5,075 nucleotides of DNA, taken from positions 1-5,075 of the forward strand of contig JAGUVP010000110.1 in NCBI GenBank assembly GCA_020062805.1, read 5' to 3'. Below, piece after piece: positions 4,074 to 5,075 of this stretch. Source of the DNA: Candidatus Bipolaricaulis sp. (GTDB lineage: Bacteria; Bipolaricaulota; Bipolaricaulia; Bipolaricaulales; Bipolaricaulaceae). The stretch's first letter is position 1; each line of letters begins with the position of its first letter. A program made the position numbers and the translations under genes. Under the pieces are notes generated by a model. It ran no database searches and had not been told where the DNA came from. It was given only the letters and a program-made list of their open reading frames with translations.

Positions 4074-5075
4074 TTAGAACGGCCAGATGAGAGGGACGAG
4101 CAGGATCACTACGCCGTAGGAGATCGCGGTGAGAAGCCCTCCTACCACGAGGTAGTCGGTGAACCGGTAGCCTGCGGTGAGGACAAGGGTGTTGGGAGGA
4201 GTCGCCACCGGCGTGGCGAACCCGGCGGCGCACGTCGCGGCGAGGGCCATCATCATTGGGTAAGGGGATACGCCCATCTGTTGGCTCAAGAAGAGGGCGA
4301 TCGGGGCAAGCATCGCGGTGACAGCAGTGTTTGACGTGATCTGCGTCAGGACGAGCCCCAGCCCGCTCACGGCGGCGAGCACGGTGAACGGGGACACGGA
4401 GGGACCCAGCGACTGGAGGACGAGGTCAGCAAGGAGCCTCCCCCCTCCGCTCTTGTCGAGGGCGGCGGCGATCCCCATCGAGCCAGCGAGGACGAACACG
4501 GTGTTCCAGTCCATCCGCCGGTAGGCAGCGACGTCGGATATGCATCCCGTGGCGATCACCAGCACCGCTCCCAGCATCGCGGTCAGCCCGACGGGGATCG
4601 TCCCGCTGGCGAACAGGCCCACGCAGAGGAGCATCACCCCAGACGTGATCACGATCTTGCGCTTGTTGCGGGGTGGCAATGTCGCTCCGTTCCCCGCTAT
4701 CCACGCCGCGGCGATCCCCGGCTGTCGCCGTGCCATCACCCGCTGCGTCACGGGATAGCCAAACAGAAGCGAGTAGGCAAGGAGGATGAGGAGCACGGGC
4801 GCTCCGACCCAGGCGAACTCGAAGAACCCGAACGGGCGGAATCCTGATCTCTCCAGCACCCCCTGCACGATGAGCGGGGGGGTGGAGCCGACGAGGGTCA
4901 TCATCCCCCCCGCGCTGGTGGCGAAGGCAATCAGCATCAGGACGTTCCCGGGTCGGATTCGACCGCCGGAGGAGGCGGTCATCCCCATGATCACCGGGAT
5001 GAACATCGCGGTGACGGTGGTGTTGTTGAGGAACGCGGAGAGGACTCCCGCCACGAGGATCGCCACCCAGAGGAG
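4074..5075 (-). CDS. DASS/SLC13-family anion permease, N-terminus outside window
   Basis: An inner-membrane transporter of the divalent anion:sodium symporter / arsenite permease superfamily. Relatives import dicarboxylates, citrate or sulfate, often with sodium. The frame is open to the right edge; the GTG at 5066 is internal, since three more codons (LLW) precede it and it lies just before a conserved helix. Roughly the first 100 residues of a typical protein are missing. Numbered from that GTG, visible signatures are LSAFLNNT (9-16, first substrate/sodium hairpin), TLVGSTPPLIV (57-67), a helix at about 86-104, a basic loop (108-137), helices at about 138-173, MDWNTVFVLAGSMGIAAALD (185-204), TSNTAVTAM (244-252, second SNT motif), and TPVATPPNTL (285-294). 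About eight membrane segments remain. There is no inserted RCK/TrkA-C domain in the visible part. The substrate cannot be read from sequence. It ends 47 bp before the secreted-protein gene. Confidence 0.88.
   Translation of the reverse strand, partial: LLWVAILVAGVLSAFLNNTTVTAMFIPVIMGMTASSGGRIRPGNVLMLIAFATSAGGMMTLVGSTPPLIVQGVLERSGFRPFGFFEFAWVGAPVLLILLAYSLLFGYPVTQRVMARRQPGIAAAWIAGNGATLPPRNKRKIVITSGVMLLCVGLFASGTIPVGLTAMLGAVLVIATGCISDVAAYRRMDWNTVFVLAGSMGIAAALDKSGGGRLLADLVLQSLGPSVSPFTVLAAVSGLGLVLTQITSNTAVTAMLAPIALFLSQQMGVSPYPMMMALAATCAAGFATPVATPPNTLVLTAGYRFTDYLVVGGLLTAISYGVVILLVPLIWPF

Noticed and set aside
2539..4077. 512-residue open frame on the plus strand, antisense to the secreted-protein gene
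   Set aside because: Rich in His, Arg, Glu, Asp and Gly with no hydrophobic core or recognisable motif, typical of an antisense shadow in high-GC DNA. The opposite strand has a signal peptide and a strong ribosome binding site.
4074..5066. GTG at 5066 as the true start of the permease
   Set aside because: The frame stays open to the window edge, there is no ribosome binding site, and the protein would begin at the first substrate hairpin, lacking the N-terminal helices of the family.
1..5075. CRISPR array, insertion sequence, integrase or attachment site next to the tRNA
   Set aside because: No regularly spaced repeats, no transposase or integrase motifs, and no repeated copy of the tRNA 3' end were seen in the window.

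Overview
The window is high in G+C (clearly above 55-60% by eye) and densely coded. Every gene I can support lies on the minus strand. It looks like chromosomal sequence from a free-living, probably anaerobic bacterium. Evidence for this is a biotin-dependent, sodium-pump-type decarboxylase with its gamma subunit, GTG and TTG start codons with strong GGAGG ribosome binding sites, and a secreted beta-rich protein of unrecognised family. An uncultured lineage such as Bipolaricaulota (OP1/Acetothermia) would fit, but that is an impression and not a demonstrated placement. I see no phage, insertion sequence, CRISPR array or plasmid marker.

Layout, read in the direction of transcription from the right edge to the left. 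(1) 5075-4074: the C-terminal part of a DASS/SLC13-type anion permease whose N-terminus lies outside the window. (2) 4073-4027: a 47-bp gap with a good Shine-Dalgarno sequence. (3) 4026-2218: a 602-residue exported protein with a signal peptide, no cysteine, and several beta-sandwich-like segments including a possibly cohesin-like C-terminus. (4) 2217-2138: a spacer holding a consensus TATAAT box for the tRNA. (5) 2137-2065: tRNA-Glu(CTC), followed at once by a strong hairpin. (6) 2042-1945: a regulatory-looking spacer with a dyad, a candidate promoter and a short direct repeat. (7) 1944-1198: birA, a stand-alone biotin-protein ligase. (8) 1201-983: a small OadG-like membrane subunit. (9) 980-1: an OadA-like carboxyltransferase subunit that runs off the left edge.

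The clearest functional unit is birA-oadG-oadA. The first two genes share a 4-bp GTGA overlap, and the last two are 2 bp apart with the oadA ribosome binding site running into the oadG stop codon. The ligase that attaches biotin is therefore co-transcribed with, and translationally coupled to, the enzyme likely to need biotin. A beta subunit and a biotin-carrier domain would be expected further downstream, outside the window. The permease is of a family that often uses sodium, so a sodium-cycle link to the decarboxylase is possible but speculative.

I do not see a convincingly new multi-gene system. The points most worth a second look are the unrecognised 602-residue exported protein, the dyad and near-leaderless start of the birA operon, and the unusual active-site surroundings of the OadA-like protein.
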